From Litoreibacter ascidiaceicola (GTDB lineage Bacteria > Pseudomonadota > Alphaproteobacteria > Rhodobacterales > Rhodobacteraceae), in the NCBI RefSeq assembly GCF_900129235.1, contig NZ_FQUV01000003.1, forward strand, positions 434,001 to 498,000: a stretch of DNA of 64,000 nt. The letters run 5' to 3'. The position numbers and the translations under genes were made by a program. Below, in pieces: positions 9,784 to 17,597 of the stretch (the stretch's first letter is position 1; each line of letters starts with the position of its first letter). The notes beneath the pieces were generated by a model that was given only the letters and a program-made list of their open reading frames with translations, ran no database searches and was not told the origin of the DNA.

Positions 9784-10431
9784 TTATTGCACTATTCTTT
9801 CCCGTGCGAGCGTTTCTTCGCTCTTTGCGGTCTGAACATACTCGCGTTGAACGATAATTCCGTACTTGCCACTTAGAAGCATCGGATGGTTGCTCACGAA
9901 GCCTGTGACTTCAGTCACGGTACGACGATTGCGACGTTCTGGGCTCTCAGTCAGGATGACAGGTTTCGTTTCTCCGAACGACGCGACAGCCTCTAGTCGA
10001 GAGCGGCTGATGCCCTGAGACGTCAAGAAGTTTACAGCAGCATTCGCGCGGCGCAGCCCGAGAGCTTTGTTGGCGGCGTTCGAGCCAACAAGATCAGTGT
10101 GTCCATAGACGCGGAAGCGGACTTCCGGGAATTGGCGGATCCAGTTTGCTTGCTCAAGCAGGGCGGCACGCGCGTTCGCGTCAAGCTGTGCCGAATTGAA
10201 CTCGAAATTCACCTGAGTGTTCACATCCGTCGCAAAACGGCGGCCGAGAGTCTCGGCAACGGAAATCGTCCCGTTGCTGATCAAGGTGTTGGTCATGGTG
10301 GGGTTGCCGAAGCCGCCCTCATCAAGATCACCGCCAGCTTCCCGCTCAAAAACACTGCGAGAGTTGGAGCATGCGGACAGGCTGACCGTAAGCGCGGCGA
10401 TCAGGGCGATTGAAGAAGAGGTTTTAAGCAT
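9784..10431 (-). CDS. OmpA-family peptidoglycan-binding lipoprotein of the tad locus
   Basis: This 215-residue protein has a lipoprotein signal (LSAC lipobox at about residues 18-21) and a C-terminal OmpA/MotB domain (about residues 75-170). The peptidoglycan-binding core includes FNSAQLDANARAALLEQA and YGHTDLVGSNAANKALGLRR. It should sit in the outer membrane with its OmpA domain on the cell wall. It lies 6 bp after the secretin gene and so probably anchors or aligns the Tad secretin to peptidoglycan, a role sometimes filled by RcpB or other lipoproteins in Tad loci. The tail after the OmpA domain (about 40 residues) is not recognised. Confidence 0.88.
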   Translation of the reverse strand: MLKTSSSIALIAALTVSLSACSNSRSVFEREAGGDLDEGGFGNPTMTNTLISNGTISVAETLGRRFATDVNTQVNFEFNSAQLDANARAALLEQANWIRQFPEVRFRVYGHTDLVGSNAANKALGLRRANAAVNFLTSQGISRSRLEAVASFGETKPVILTESPERRNRRTVTEVTGFVSNHPMLLSGKYGIIVQREYVQTAKSEETLARERIVQ

Positions 10432-10437
10432 CTGGTA

Positions 10438-11865
10438 TTACTCCAAAACATAGCCGTAGGAGCCAGAAAAGTCCTGGCGGGCCACTTCGCCTGTAGATGT
10501 GCGGCGAGTCCGAACTTCGCGTGCGACTTTCCCGTTCAGGAAGAATTCACGCTCCGTCGGCGGGCGGATGCGGTCGGTTGACAGAACAAGGGCGTTGCCA
10601 CGGGTCGGCGACACAAGATGTGCGGTGACAATGACAACCAGCTCGGACTGACGGCGCTCGAAGTTTGCGCTGCGGAACAATGCACCCAGAATTGGGATAT
10701 CCCCAAGCCACGGTACCTGGCCAGCCAGATCGGTGAAGTCGTCTTCAAGAAGACCCGCGATCGCGAAGCTTTCGCCGTCACGCATTTCCACTACAGTCGA
10801 AGATGCGCGTTTGGAGAAGGCGTTAACCGCAAAACCTTCATTTTGAACAACGACAGTCGAGTCGATGCCCGAAACGGCGGTATCAAGTTTGAGGTTAATG
10901 ATGTCTTCGTCCAGCACGGTTGGTGTGAACTTCAGCTCAACACCGAAAGGTTTGTAGCTGATGCTCACTGTTCCGTCGTCTACGACCGGGATCGGATATT
11001 CACCACCTGCGAGGAATGTCGCTTCCTGACCAGAGAGGGCGGTCAGGTTTGGCTCGGCAAGAGTGCGCACAAGGCCCTTGGTTTCAAGGGCTTCGAGAAC
11101 AACAAGCGCGCGAAGGCTGCCGCTGCCGAACCCGAATGAGAACACACCGTTACGTTCACGGGTAGAAACCGCATTCCCAGCACCACCACCGGCGGGGAAG
11201 GTCGTTGTCGGGTTGTTGCCAGCTTGAAGTGTGTTGGTGAAACCGTTTGCCCCGAACGTCCCGCCAGCGGTTTGGAAACCGAGGCTTGCAGACAGGTCTT
11301 TGGAGACAGAGCGGCGCATTTCAGCAAACCGAACTTTCAGCATCACTTGTTGAGTGCCGCCGACGCTCATCAGATTGGACACGGCGTCCGGCGCATAACG
11401 CTCGGCGAGGTCCAAAGCGCGGTCGAGCTTTGCGATGCTTGAAACAGTGCCGGACAACACGAGACCGTCATTTGCGGTGCGAACTTCGATCTTCTCACCC
11501 GGGAGGATTTCGCGAAGGCGCTCTTTGAATTCCGACAGATCCGGCGACACGCGCACGGAGACGTTGGTGATCAAGCGGCCATCCGGTCCAAGAAGTGTCA
11601 GAGTTGTGCGGCCCGGAGACTTGCCCAGCACATATATAGTGCGGTCCGACAGGGTCGCGATGTCCGCGATTGCCGGGTTGGCCACGGACAATTCAGCGAA
11701 GGGGACGTCACTTTCGACGACCACGGCGCTGTTGATTGCAACATTGAGTTTGCGTGCCGTCGACTGGTTGGTCACCTTAAGGTTCTGTGCGAACCCGGTC
11801 TCTGGTACGAATGACGTTAGCGCGAGGCCAAACAGGCCAACGCAGAAAAACTGCTTCAATTTCAT
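10438..11865 (-). CDS. cpaC: Tad pilus outer-membrane secretin CpaC/RcpA
   Basis: This 475-residue secretin has a cleavable signal peptide (about residues 1-26), an N-terminal pilus-specific domain (residues 40-110), a BON-like/N domain (VRTANDGLVLSGTVSS) and a C-terminal GspD-type secretin core (residues 180-420). The core motifs include VLEALETKGLVRTLAEPNLT and FAIAGLLEDDFTDLAGQVPW. It forms the outer-membrane channel for the Flp pilus. A 212-bp spacer separates it from cpaB and could carry its own promoter; no gene is seen there. Confidence 0.95.
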   Translation of the reverse strand: MKLKQFFCVGLFGLALTSFVPETGFAQNLKVTNQSTARKLNVAINSAVVVESDVPFAELSVANPAIADIATLSDRTIYVLGKSPGRTTLTLLGPDGRLITNVSVRVSPDLSEFKERLREILPGEKIEVRTANDGLVLSGTVSSIAKLDRALDLAERYAPDAVSNLMSVGGTQQVMLKVRFAEMRRSVSKDLSASLGFQTAGGTFGANGFTNTLQAGNNPTTTFPAGGGAGNAVSTRERNGVFSFGFGSGSLRALVVLEALETKGLVRTLAEPNLTALSGQEATFLAGGEYPIPVVDDGTVSISYKPFGVELKFTPTVLDEDIINLKLDTAVSGIDSTVVVQNEGFAVNAFSKRASSTVVEMRDGESFAIAGLLEDDFTDLAGQVPWLGDIPILGALFRSANFERRQSELVVIVTAHLVSPTRGNALVLSTDRIRPPTEREFFLNGKVAREVRTRRTSTGEVARQDFSGSYGYVLE

Positions 11866-12077
11866 TGTGATCTGCCTCTCTGATCACTTAAGTGGAACGG
11901 GTCTTTTGCCCATTTTCACGAGAACCATGCGCGAATTTAATATTTATTGCAAGAATCAGGTGTTTACCGCGCGTCTTTTATGTGGGCCTGTCGCAACACA
12001 ACGCAAATTCTAGTAGGTCACACAGAAACGGCACCCAATATAAGGTGCCGTCAGGTTGTTTTATAATCGGTTCCGGA

Positions 12078-12911
12078 TCATTCAGCGCAGGGGATTGGGA
12101 TCTCCACCACTTCGGCACCTTTGCGGGTCTTGATTGTACAGACCTTCGCGGCTTTGGCCTCAATGGCCTTTTCTTCTAGAATACCCAATAGCTGGTTTTG
12201 ATCGATTTCAACTGCGGCGACTTCGGTGTCATCACCGGCACCAACAAGGGATAGGGACAGGCGGCCCGACGATTGGGCTTGAGCCAATGCGCCGACTTCT
12301 GCGGGCGACGCGGCTACGGTTACAGTCCGCGCAATTGTCGGGGCAGATCGGTCGCCATCGGCAATCTGGTCCACTGCAAGCAGCTGCAAGCGAGTGTCGA
12401 TCAGTTTTGTAACTTCGCGACCTTGGCTGTTGCCGGTCCAGTAAACGTCTACATGGTCACCGGGGCGCAGGAAACCTGACACGCCGGATGATACGTCAAC
12501 ACGTAACGCGAAAGCACGCATACCTTTCGACAGGCGCGAGGACACACCGGCGTCTTCGCCCGGCTCTGTCACTTTCGATGCCATAACGGCTTCGTCTTTT
12601 TCCATTACGCGAAGAACAGTGCGAAGGGCGCCAGTGGCAGGGAACAAGTCCTCGCCTTTTTGGAATGCACCTTCAGGAATAGCGTTGTTGGGCCAAGCGA
12701 TGATCTGCACGTCGTCTTTGGTAAGCGTCTCGCCATAGGCAATCTGCCGTTTTACCGTGAAGACAGCTTCCAAGGGAACATTGCTTTTCAGCAATTTTTC
12801 CTGAGCGGCCACTTTGGCCTGATATTGGTCGAACCTGTTTTTCGCCATATATGCAGCGAAGCCCGCTAAGGCGACGCCGACTATCAGTACTAACCCGAAT
12901 ACCAATCGCAT
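12078..12911 (-). CDS. cpaB: Flp pilus assembly protein CpaB/RcpC
   Basis: This 277-residue periplasmic protein has one N-terminal membrane anchor (LVFGLVLIVGVALAGFAAYMA) and a SAF/AFP-III-like domain near residues 45-130 (YGETLTKDDVQIIAWP, GMRAFALRVDVSSGVSGFLR). CpaB/RcpC is a standard component associated with the secretin. The C-terminus carries a CTIKTRKG...IPIPC pair of cysteines that could form a disulfide. It is the first large gene after the pilin genes in the transcription direction; the 138-bp spacer to the nearest pilin gene suggests a separate or processed transcript. Confidence 0.94.
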   Translation of the reverse strand: MRLVFGLVLIVGVALAGFAAYMAKNRFDQYQAKVAAQEKLLKSNVPLEAVFTVKRQIAYGETLTKDDVQIIAWPNNAIPEGAFQKGEDLFPATGALRTVLRVMEKDEAVMASKVTEPGEDAGVSSRLSKGMRAFALRVDVSSGVSGFLRPGDHVDVYWTGNSQGREVTKLIDTRLQLLAVDQIADGDRSAPTIARTVTVAASPAEVGALAQAQSSGRLSLSLVGAGDDTEVAAVEIDQNQLLGILEEKAIEAKAAKVCTIKTRKGAEVVEIPIPCAE

Positions 12912-13049
12912 TTTTTAGCCCCTTTAAATATTGTAACGCCTGCCGATTTTCCGGTCAGGCTCACTCGTGTGACCACAGTCATGCACGGCAAATGCGGCAA
13001 AATGTAGGAGCTGGCGAGGATTTACCGCGGCGCTACGTGGATCGTTTGA

Positions 13050-13238
13050 TTAGAACGAAGTGCTGATCAGCTGGCTGCTGAGGGTCGTATCCACATCGCC
13101 CGTCAAGTCTTCGGTTCCATCGATGACAACACCCATCGAGGCCAACGCCAACCCGATGACGCCTGCAGACAGGATGACCCAATCTACGGTTACGGCGCCG
13201 GAGTCGTCGGTCCAAAATCGGGATACTAGGTACGTCAT
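13050..13238 (-). CDS. Flp-family prepilin-like protein (copy 1, nearest cpaB)
   Basis: This 62-residue protein has a short charged leader ending in TDDSG, the motif AVTVDWVILSAGVIGLALASM, and an acidic C-terminus. Prepilin peptidase should cut after the Gly, giving a mature protein of about 48 residues with a hydrophobic N-terminal helix. Classical Flp pilins carry Glu5-Tyr6 after the cleavage site; here the positions are Asp5-Trp6. It is one of three paralogues in this locus and most resembles the copy at 13931-14125. The ribosome site is GGAG, about 5 bases before the ATG. Confidence 0.82.
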   Translation of the reverse strand: MTYLVSRFWTDDSGAVTVDWVILSAGVIGLALASMGVVIDGTEDLTGDVDTTLSSQLISTSF

Positions 13239-13414
13239 TTTACTCTCCGGCGGAACAGGCCTGGGGCCGTGGTTGCAACGATACAGTTATCGCAACGAAT
13301 TTAGGCAAAATTTAGAAGGAATAAGGCATTCTCGCCATAATTGCGGCCTGAGTTAGAAACTGATCGTTTCCGTTTTCGAAGTCGGCGACGAAAGGTTGTG
13401 AGCGCTTTCGGCAG

Positions 13415-13445
13415 TAAAAAAGGCCGCGCTCCGAAGAATGCGCCC
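13415..13445 (-). terminator. intrinsic terminator after prepilin copy 2
   Basis: On the minus strand an imperfect GC-rich stem (GGGGCGCATTC / GAGCGCGGCC) closes a UUCG tetraloop and is followed directly by TTTTTT. It lies 34 bp beyond the stop codon of the 64-residue prepilin gene, so that transcript probably ends here at least in part. Confidence 0.65.
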
Positions 13446-13478
13446 CTCACTGGCGTAGTCAATACTGTGCCGACACGT

Positions 13479-13673
13479 CTAGAACGTGGTGACCTTCTCC
13501 TGAGCCTTCAGCTGATAGGCTTTGTCTTTGTCGAGCTGCTCGACGCCTGCGCTGGCAAAGACCATAACCGCGACGCTCAAAAGGCCGCCTGCAGCGATCA
13601 TCAGCATCGTATCGGTAGTGATGACGCCAGATTCGTCCGAAGTGAATTTTTTGGTCAGTTTGTTCAGTGTCAT
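13479..13673 (-). CDS. Flp-family prepilin-like protein (copy 2, divergent)
   Basis: This 64-residue protein has the same layout as its neighbours: a leader ending in SDESG, then VITTDTMLMIAAGGLLSVAV and a Lys-rich tail. Position 5 after the predicted cleavage is Asp and position 6 is Thr, so the usual aromatic residue is missing. It is the most divergent of the three paralogues and could be a minor pilin or an initiation pseudopilin, which is inference. The ribosome site GAGGGG lies about 7 bases before the ATG. Confidence 0.78.
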   Translation of the reverse strand: MTLNKLTKKFTSDESGVITTDTMLMIAAGGLLSVAVMVFASAGVEQLDKDKAYQLKAQEKVTTF

Positions 13674-13870
13674 AGTCTACCCCTCAATGATCTTAGGCCT
13701 GGCTTGGTTCTCTGTATCTGATTGGGATAGTCGTATCCCACAAGGTCGCCGACCTTCTTTGGATTGCTGTTGTAAGAGGAAAATTTATCCGAAAAGAATA
13801 GGGCGAGAGTTGGACCAGATCTGGGTCATTGTTGATAAGTAAATGCGCATGGGCAGGGGCGTAAAACGCG

Positions 13871-13897
13871 AAAAAGCCGCGTTCCTAAGAACGCGGC
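13871..13897 (-). terminator. strong intrinsic terminator after the major prepilin gene
   Basis: A perfect 9-bp stem (GCCGCGTTC / GAACGCGGC) with a CTAA loop is followed by TTTTT on the minus strand. It sits 34 bp past the stop of the prepilin gene at 13931-14125. Such a terminator right after the pilin gene is the usual way to produce much more pilin mRNA than machinery mRNA. Confidence 0.88.
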
Positions 13898-13930
13898 CCA
13901 ATCTCGAAGTCGCTCTAGGCGACGACCAAC

Positions 13931-14125
13931 TTAGAAAGTGGTCGAGATGCCTTGAGTCGTCAGCTGGTTTTCGATGTCGCCGGACAGGTCTTCCAGACCG
14001 TCGGAAACGGAAGCCATAACTGCGATGCCCAAGCCAACGATGGCAGCGGTCAGAACAACCCAGTCAACAGTTACTGCGCCAGATTCGTCAGCTGCGAAAT
14101 TTTTGATCATTGCGTTCAGTGTCAT
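13931..14125 (-). CDS. flp: probable major Flp prepilin
   Basis: This 64-residue protein has a short basic leader (MTLNAMIKNFAADESG) followed by AVTVDWVVLTAAIVGLGIAV and a polar tail ending in ISTTF. Cleavage by CpaA after the Gly gives a mature pilin of about 48 residues. Asp and Trp replace the Glu5/Tyr6 pair of classical Flp. I chose the ATG at 14123-14125 because a strong GGAGG ribosome site lies 7-11 bases upstream; the in-frame extension to 14236 lacks such a site. The strong ribosome site, dedicated terminator and first position in the locus suggest this is the main pilin. Confidence 0.87.
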   Translation of the reverse strand: MTLNAMIKNFAADESGAVTVDWVVLTAAIVGLGIAVMASVSDGLEDLSGDIENQLTTQGISTTF

Positions 14126-14340
14126 AGTATATCCCTCCAAGGATGTAAGTTTGTTTAGTTTCCAAGTTAACCCTGACGCTTGTTCGACCCGGCCAGCCTC
14201 TGTTCTAGACCGTGTCGCCGTCTTGGTATGCAGCATGTATCCCCCTCAATCGGGGCGAGAATTGGGCGCGAATGGTTCCTTTTCGGAGCAGGGTAAGAAA
14301 TCTACGTAAAATCTTACATCTCGTTGTTTTTTATGGATAA

Positions 14341-14355
14341 TTAATAAAAAATTAA
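14341..14355. promoter_or_regulatory. candidate CtrA box in the pilin/transglycosylase intergenic region
   Basis: The spacer 14126-14498 (373 bp) between the divergent pilin and transglycosylase genes holds no gene. It contains TTAA, seven bases, then TTAA, which matches the full CtrA recognition pattern TTAA-N7-TTAA known from Caulobacter, where CtrA activates pilA. The surrounding 60 bp are strongly AT-rich against a GC-rich background. The box is 216 bp from the pilin ATG and 144 bp from the transglycosylase ATG, so it could serve either gene. Confidence 0.5.
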
Positions 14356-14498
14356 TCTTTCGGGCATGGAATCTGTCGCGTTGGTTGCGTCAATGCTGGC
14401 ACAGGTTCTTGATTGTTTCTTAGTTGAGGTAGAATTGGTGCAGGTTTTCTGGAAGAGTCCTGAAAAAGAATAACACCAACGACAAGTCGGGCAGGCTC

Positions 14499-15314
14499 AT
14501 GTCGATTCAGATAAGCGCACTATTCGTCCTGATGTGTATGAGCATCGGGTTCTCTGCCAAGGCGGCAGAGCTCAAACCTGCGTTTGGTGGAAACTTTACC
14601 TTTAAGAAGATTGCACCGCCGAAAAGCGGCACCAAGAAACTTATAACGATTCAGATCGAACCCAAGCCTGCGGAGACCAAAACCACAGCGACGGCCAAAG
14701 CCGGAACATCTGCGGCGGCCCCGTCGCAACTTGAGTGGTTCTGGCAAGTGGTTTCGCCGTCAATAGACGCGTCTGGTCCGGGCCGGTTCTCGAATGCGGT
14801 CGCCAGTCTTGGGAAGGCACCGAAGGGGCAGGCGGTCAAAGCCCCGCGGCTTGAGACCATGCAGTCCATCGCGTCGCAACACGGGACGACAATTCTGCTA
14901 GAGACTTTAAACAAGAAGATATCTCCTGCCTTCGTCTTGGCCCTCATCTCGATCGAGTCGGGGGGGCGTGCCACCGCTGAAAGCAACAAGGGCGCGCAAG
15001 GTCTGATGCAGTTGATCCCGGACACTGCTGCCCGCTTTGGTGTGACGGATAGCACCGATCCTGTGCAGAACATAAAGGGCGGCGTCGCCTATCTGGAATG
15101 GCTGATGAAGGAATTCAACGGTGACCCCATTCTGGCCCTTGCCGGATATAACGCGGGTGAAAATGCAGTGAAGAAGCATGGCGGCGTGCCACCCTATGCT
15201 GAGACCCGCAATTATGTGCCCAAAGTGCTGGCCGCATGGAAGGTCGCGAAAGGCATGTGTCTATCGCCGCCAGAACTGGTGTCCGATGGCTGCGTTTTCC
15301 GCACGAAAGGCTAG
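14499..15314 (+). CDS. secreted lytic transglycosylase (SLT domain)
   Basis: This 271-residue protein has a signal peptide (about residues 1-23), a low-complexity Lys/Ala/Thr-rich stretch (residues 50-80) and a C-terminal Slt70-type domain (residues 125-255). The catalytic Glu is Glu153 in ISIESGG, followed by the family motifs GAQGLMQLIP and LAGYNAGENAV. It would cleave peptidoglycan glycan strands in the periplasm. It diverges from the Tad pilin gene, so opening the wall for the pilus is a plausible but unproven role. The 235 bp after it hold no gene I can support. Confidence 0.9.
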   Translation: MSIQISALFVLMCMSIGFSAKAAELKPAFGGNFTFKKIAPPKSGTKKLITIQIEPKPAETKTTATAKAGTSAAAPSQLEWFWQVVSPSIDASGPGRFSNAVASLGKAPKGQAVKAPRLETMQSIASQHGTTILLETLNKKISPAFVLALISIESGGRATAESNKGAQGLMQLIPDTAARFGVTDSTDPVQNIKGGVAYLEWLMKEFNGDPILALAGYNAGENAVKKHGGVPPYAETRNYVPKVLAAWKVAKGMCLSPPELVSDGCVFRTKG

Positions 15315-15549
15315 TCCAAGGCCCGCAAACCCCTGATCTTGGATGTCGGCGGCACCTTTTCACTAACTAAGCGAGACCCGCGCCGTCTTGATGACTTTAA
15401 AAAGTTGCGGCGGTTGGGCTTGTGGTGAGTGCTTGTTTTCGCGACCGGCCTCAACTTAGCCTACTTAGGCGCGGTCGTCTCTCCATGATCCTGTTCACCC
15501 TGACACTGATGTTCTACGCGGCAGGGCTTTTTCAGAACGCGTTTGGTTT

Positions 15550-16287
15550 CTAAACGCTGAGTTTTTTGAACATGCGTTCAGGAATGGCCGTGATGATCCC
15601 CATGATCAGCCGCCAGAACCCCGGAGTATAGATCACGTCTTTGCGCTTTTCGACAGCTTTGAGGATGTCAGCTGCAATCTTGTCCGGAGTGGCGACAAGG
15701 AACATCCCCTCGATCCCCCAAGTCATCGCGGTATCCACGAAGCCCGGTTTCACGGTGACGACATGCCCACCCGAGCGGGTCAGGCGGTTGCGTAATCCAC
15801 TAAGATAAGTGTGAAACCCCGCTTTGGCCGAGCCGTAGACATAGTTGCCGATCCGGCCACGATCGCCCGCAACCGAGCCGACACCCACGACGGTCCCGCC
15901 GCCGCGTTCCTCCATTTCTGGCGCGATAAGCTGAAGAAAGGTTGCGGGTCCTGCGTAATTGTCAGTCACGGTGCCGGCTATTAGCGACGGGTCGGCGTCG
16001 ATTTGATCCTGCGACGGCATCGAGCCAACAAACACCGCGACGTTGATCATGCCCTCCAGTTCGGATGCGCGTTCGATGATTGGCGCGAAAGTGGCTGCAT
16101 CCCTTGCGTCGAACTGTATGGCCTCGGCAATCGGGGCGCCTTGCAACGCGCAATCGGACGCACTGGCTTCCAAATCGGGAATGTCACGGCCCGCAAGAAT
16201 GACCTGATCGCCGTTTTTGGAGACAGCGCGCGCAAATGCGCGGGCCATTGAGGACGTGGCCCCGAGGATGATCCATGTTTCGGTCAT
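15550..16287 (-). CDS. SDR-family oxidoreductase, DprE2-like
   Basis: This 245-residue short-chain dehydrogenase has a nucleotide-binding start ILGATSSMARAFARA and a catalytic YxxxK (YVYGSAK, about residues 148-152). The glycine pattern GATSSMA resembles DprE2, the NADH-dependent reductase that finishes epimerisation of decaprenylphosphoryl ribose to arabinose in mycobacteria. Its ATG overlaps the stop of a DprE1-like oxidase by 4 bp (ATGA), so the two are translationally coupled; that pairing is the main support for the assignment. The sugar-lipid substrate here is unknown. Confidence 0.82.
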   Translation of the reverse strand: MTETWIILGATSSMARAFARAVSKNGDQVILAGRDIPDLEASASDCALQGAPIAEAIQFDARDAATFAPIIERASELEGMINVAVFVGSMPSQDQIDADPSLIAGTVTDNYAGPATFLQLIAPEMEERGGGTVVGVGSVAGDRGRIGNYVYGSAKAGFHTYLSGLRNRLTRSGGHVVTVKPGFVDTAMTWGIEGMFLVATPDKIAADILKAVEKRKDVIYTPGFWRLIMGIITAIPERMFKKLSV

Positions 16288-17597
16288 GCGTGGCTCCGGA
16301 TGTTGAGGCGGCGGGTTTGATCGGTCTCGTATTGTCCGTCCGGATCAATGCTGCTTACAAGTTTTGCGAATTTGGTGACGTCTGGGTACATTTTCGCCAG
16401 ATGGGACGGATCTAGCGTAGCGTCTTTGGCCAGATAAACCCGTCCGCCCGCTTTTTCCGTGATTTCTTCCAGCTCGGCGATCAGGGCTTCGGCGCCTGAG
16501 CGGTTCGGGAAGTCGATTGCGAGAGTATAGCCTTCCATTGGGAAAGACATAAGCCCCGCGCGGCCCGGCCCCATGCGTTTGAGCACGGCCAAGGGGGAGG
16601 CGAGACCGGCAGAGCCGATCTTGTCCAGCATCAACCGCAACACAGCCGCCTCTGACACAGGGACCACGCATTGGAACTGGTGAAAGCCGCGTTTGCCGTA
16701 GAGGCGGTTCCACTCAAGAAGTTTGTCGAGTGGGAAGAAGAACTCGGTGATCGGCTTTACGCTGGTCCTGCCGCGTTCCGGCACACGGCGGAAATAGGCT
16801 GCATTAAACAAGCGCACCACGGGACTGGCCAAGGCCCAGCTGGGGGCGTTGAACGGGACAGCGCGCGACGGTTTGGCGTCCGGCACCAAACCATATCCGG
16901 TCTCGGCTTCTTCCAAAATCCCGCGCCCAAGCGCTTCGCCCTGCGCCGTCGCATCGATCCAGCCGACGGTGTAGGTGGATTGTGAAGCGTCCAAAGCCTC
17001 TAGGAAGTGGTCAAGATTTTCGATCCTGCGCTCGGTGACGGTCATGATGTCGCCCTTGCAGGGGAGCAGCTGAAGCTTGGCAGAGACGATAACTCCGGTT
17101 TGGCCCATGCCACCAATGGTGGCGCGGAACAGTTTCATACCCTTGGACTGGCTGACCTTTTGCAGCTTGCCATCATTCATCAGGCTGATCTCGACCACAT
17201 GCTGGCCGAAAGATCCCGCGCCGTGATGGTTCTTCCCGTGCACATCATGGGCGATGCAGCCACCAACCGTGGCAAAGCCGGTTCCGGGCATCACGCTGGG
17301 CAGCCAGCCGACAGGCGCAAAGCGGCGCGCGATGTCGCCTATACGTGCACCTGCTTCGACCTTTAGGATTCCGGTTTCGGGATCAAATCCGAGCAGTCGA
17401 TCCATGCGGGTCATGTCCACGGCATGGCCGCCGTCATTCAGGCAGGAGTCCCCGTAGGACCGGCACATGCCAATTGCGGGTGCAGTGGTCTCTGCTTGCA
17501 GTGCTGCAAGTGAGGAGCTGCGTTCGGGGCGTGCGACTTGTGCGGTCGCGCTACGAACCCGACCCCAGCCGGTATAAGTGAGAGTATTCCAGATCAT
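16284..17597 (-). CDS. FAD-linked oxidase, DprE1-like
   Basis: This 437-residue protein has an N-terminal FAD-binding-4 (VAO-type) domain and a C-terminal substrate domain. The stretch GGCIAHDVHGKNHHGAGSFG strongly resembles the FAD-contact motif of DprE1, the decaprenylphosphoryl-ribose 2-oxidase. Length and domain order also fit. I placed the start at the ATG 17595-17597, which overlaps the stop of the upstream gene by 4 bp; the longer open frame to 17900 is not needed. With the following SDR it would carry out a two-step 2-epimerisation of a polyprenyl-phosphate sugar. No prenyl phosphoribosyl transferase is in the window. Confidence 0.87.
   Translation of the reverse strand: MIWNTLTYTGWGRVRSATAQVARPERSSSLAALQAETTAPAIGMCRSYGDSCLNDGGHAVDMTRMDRLLGFDPETGILKVEAGARIGDIARRFAPVGWLPSVMPGTGFATVGGCIAHDVHGKNHHGAGSFGQHVVEISLMNDGKLQKVSQSKGMKLFRATIGGMGQTGVIVSAKLQLLPCKGDIMTVTERRIENLDHFLEALDASQSTYTVGWIDATAQGEALGRGILEEAETGYGLVPDAKPSRAVPFNAPSWALASPVVRLFNAAYFRRVPERGRTSVKPITEFFFPLDKLLEWNRLYGKRGFHQFQCVVPVSEAAVLRLMLDKIGSAGLASPLAVLKRMGPGRAGLMSFPMEGYTLAIDFPNRSGAEALIAELEEITEKAGGRVYLAKDATLDPSHLAKMYPDVTKFAKLVSSIDPDGQYETDQTRRLNIRSHA

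Noticed and set aside
14393-14410. TGGCAC...TTGA resembling a sigma-54 promoter
   Set aside because: The -12 element reads TG instead of GC at the required spacing.
15422-15553. Short frame ending in a hydrophobic MILFTLTLMFYAAGLFQNAF segment
   Set aside because: Only about 43 codons from a GTG, no ribosome site, and its end overlaps the convergent SDR gene; it could be a small membrane protein but the evidence is too thin.
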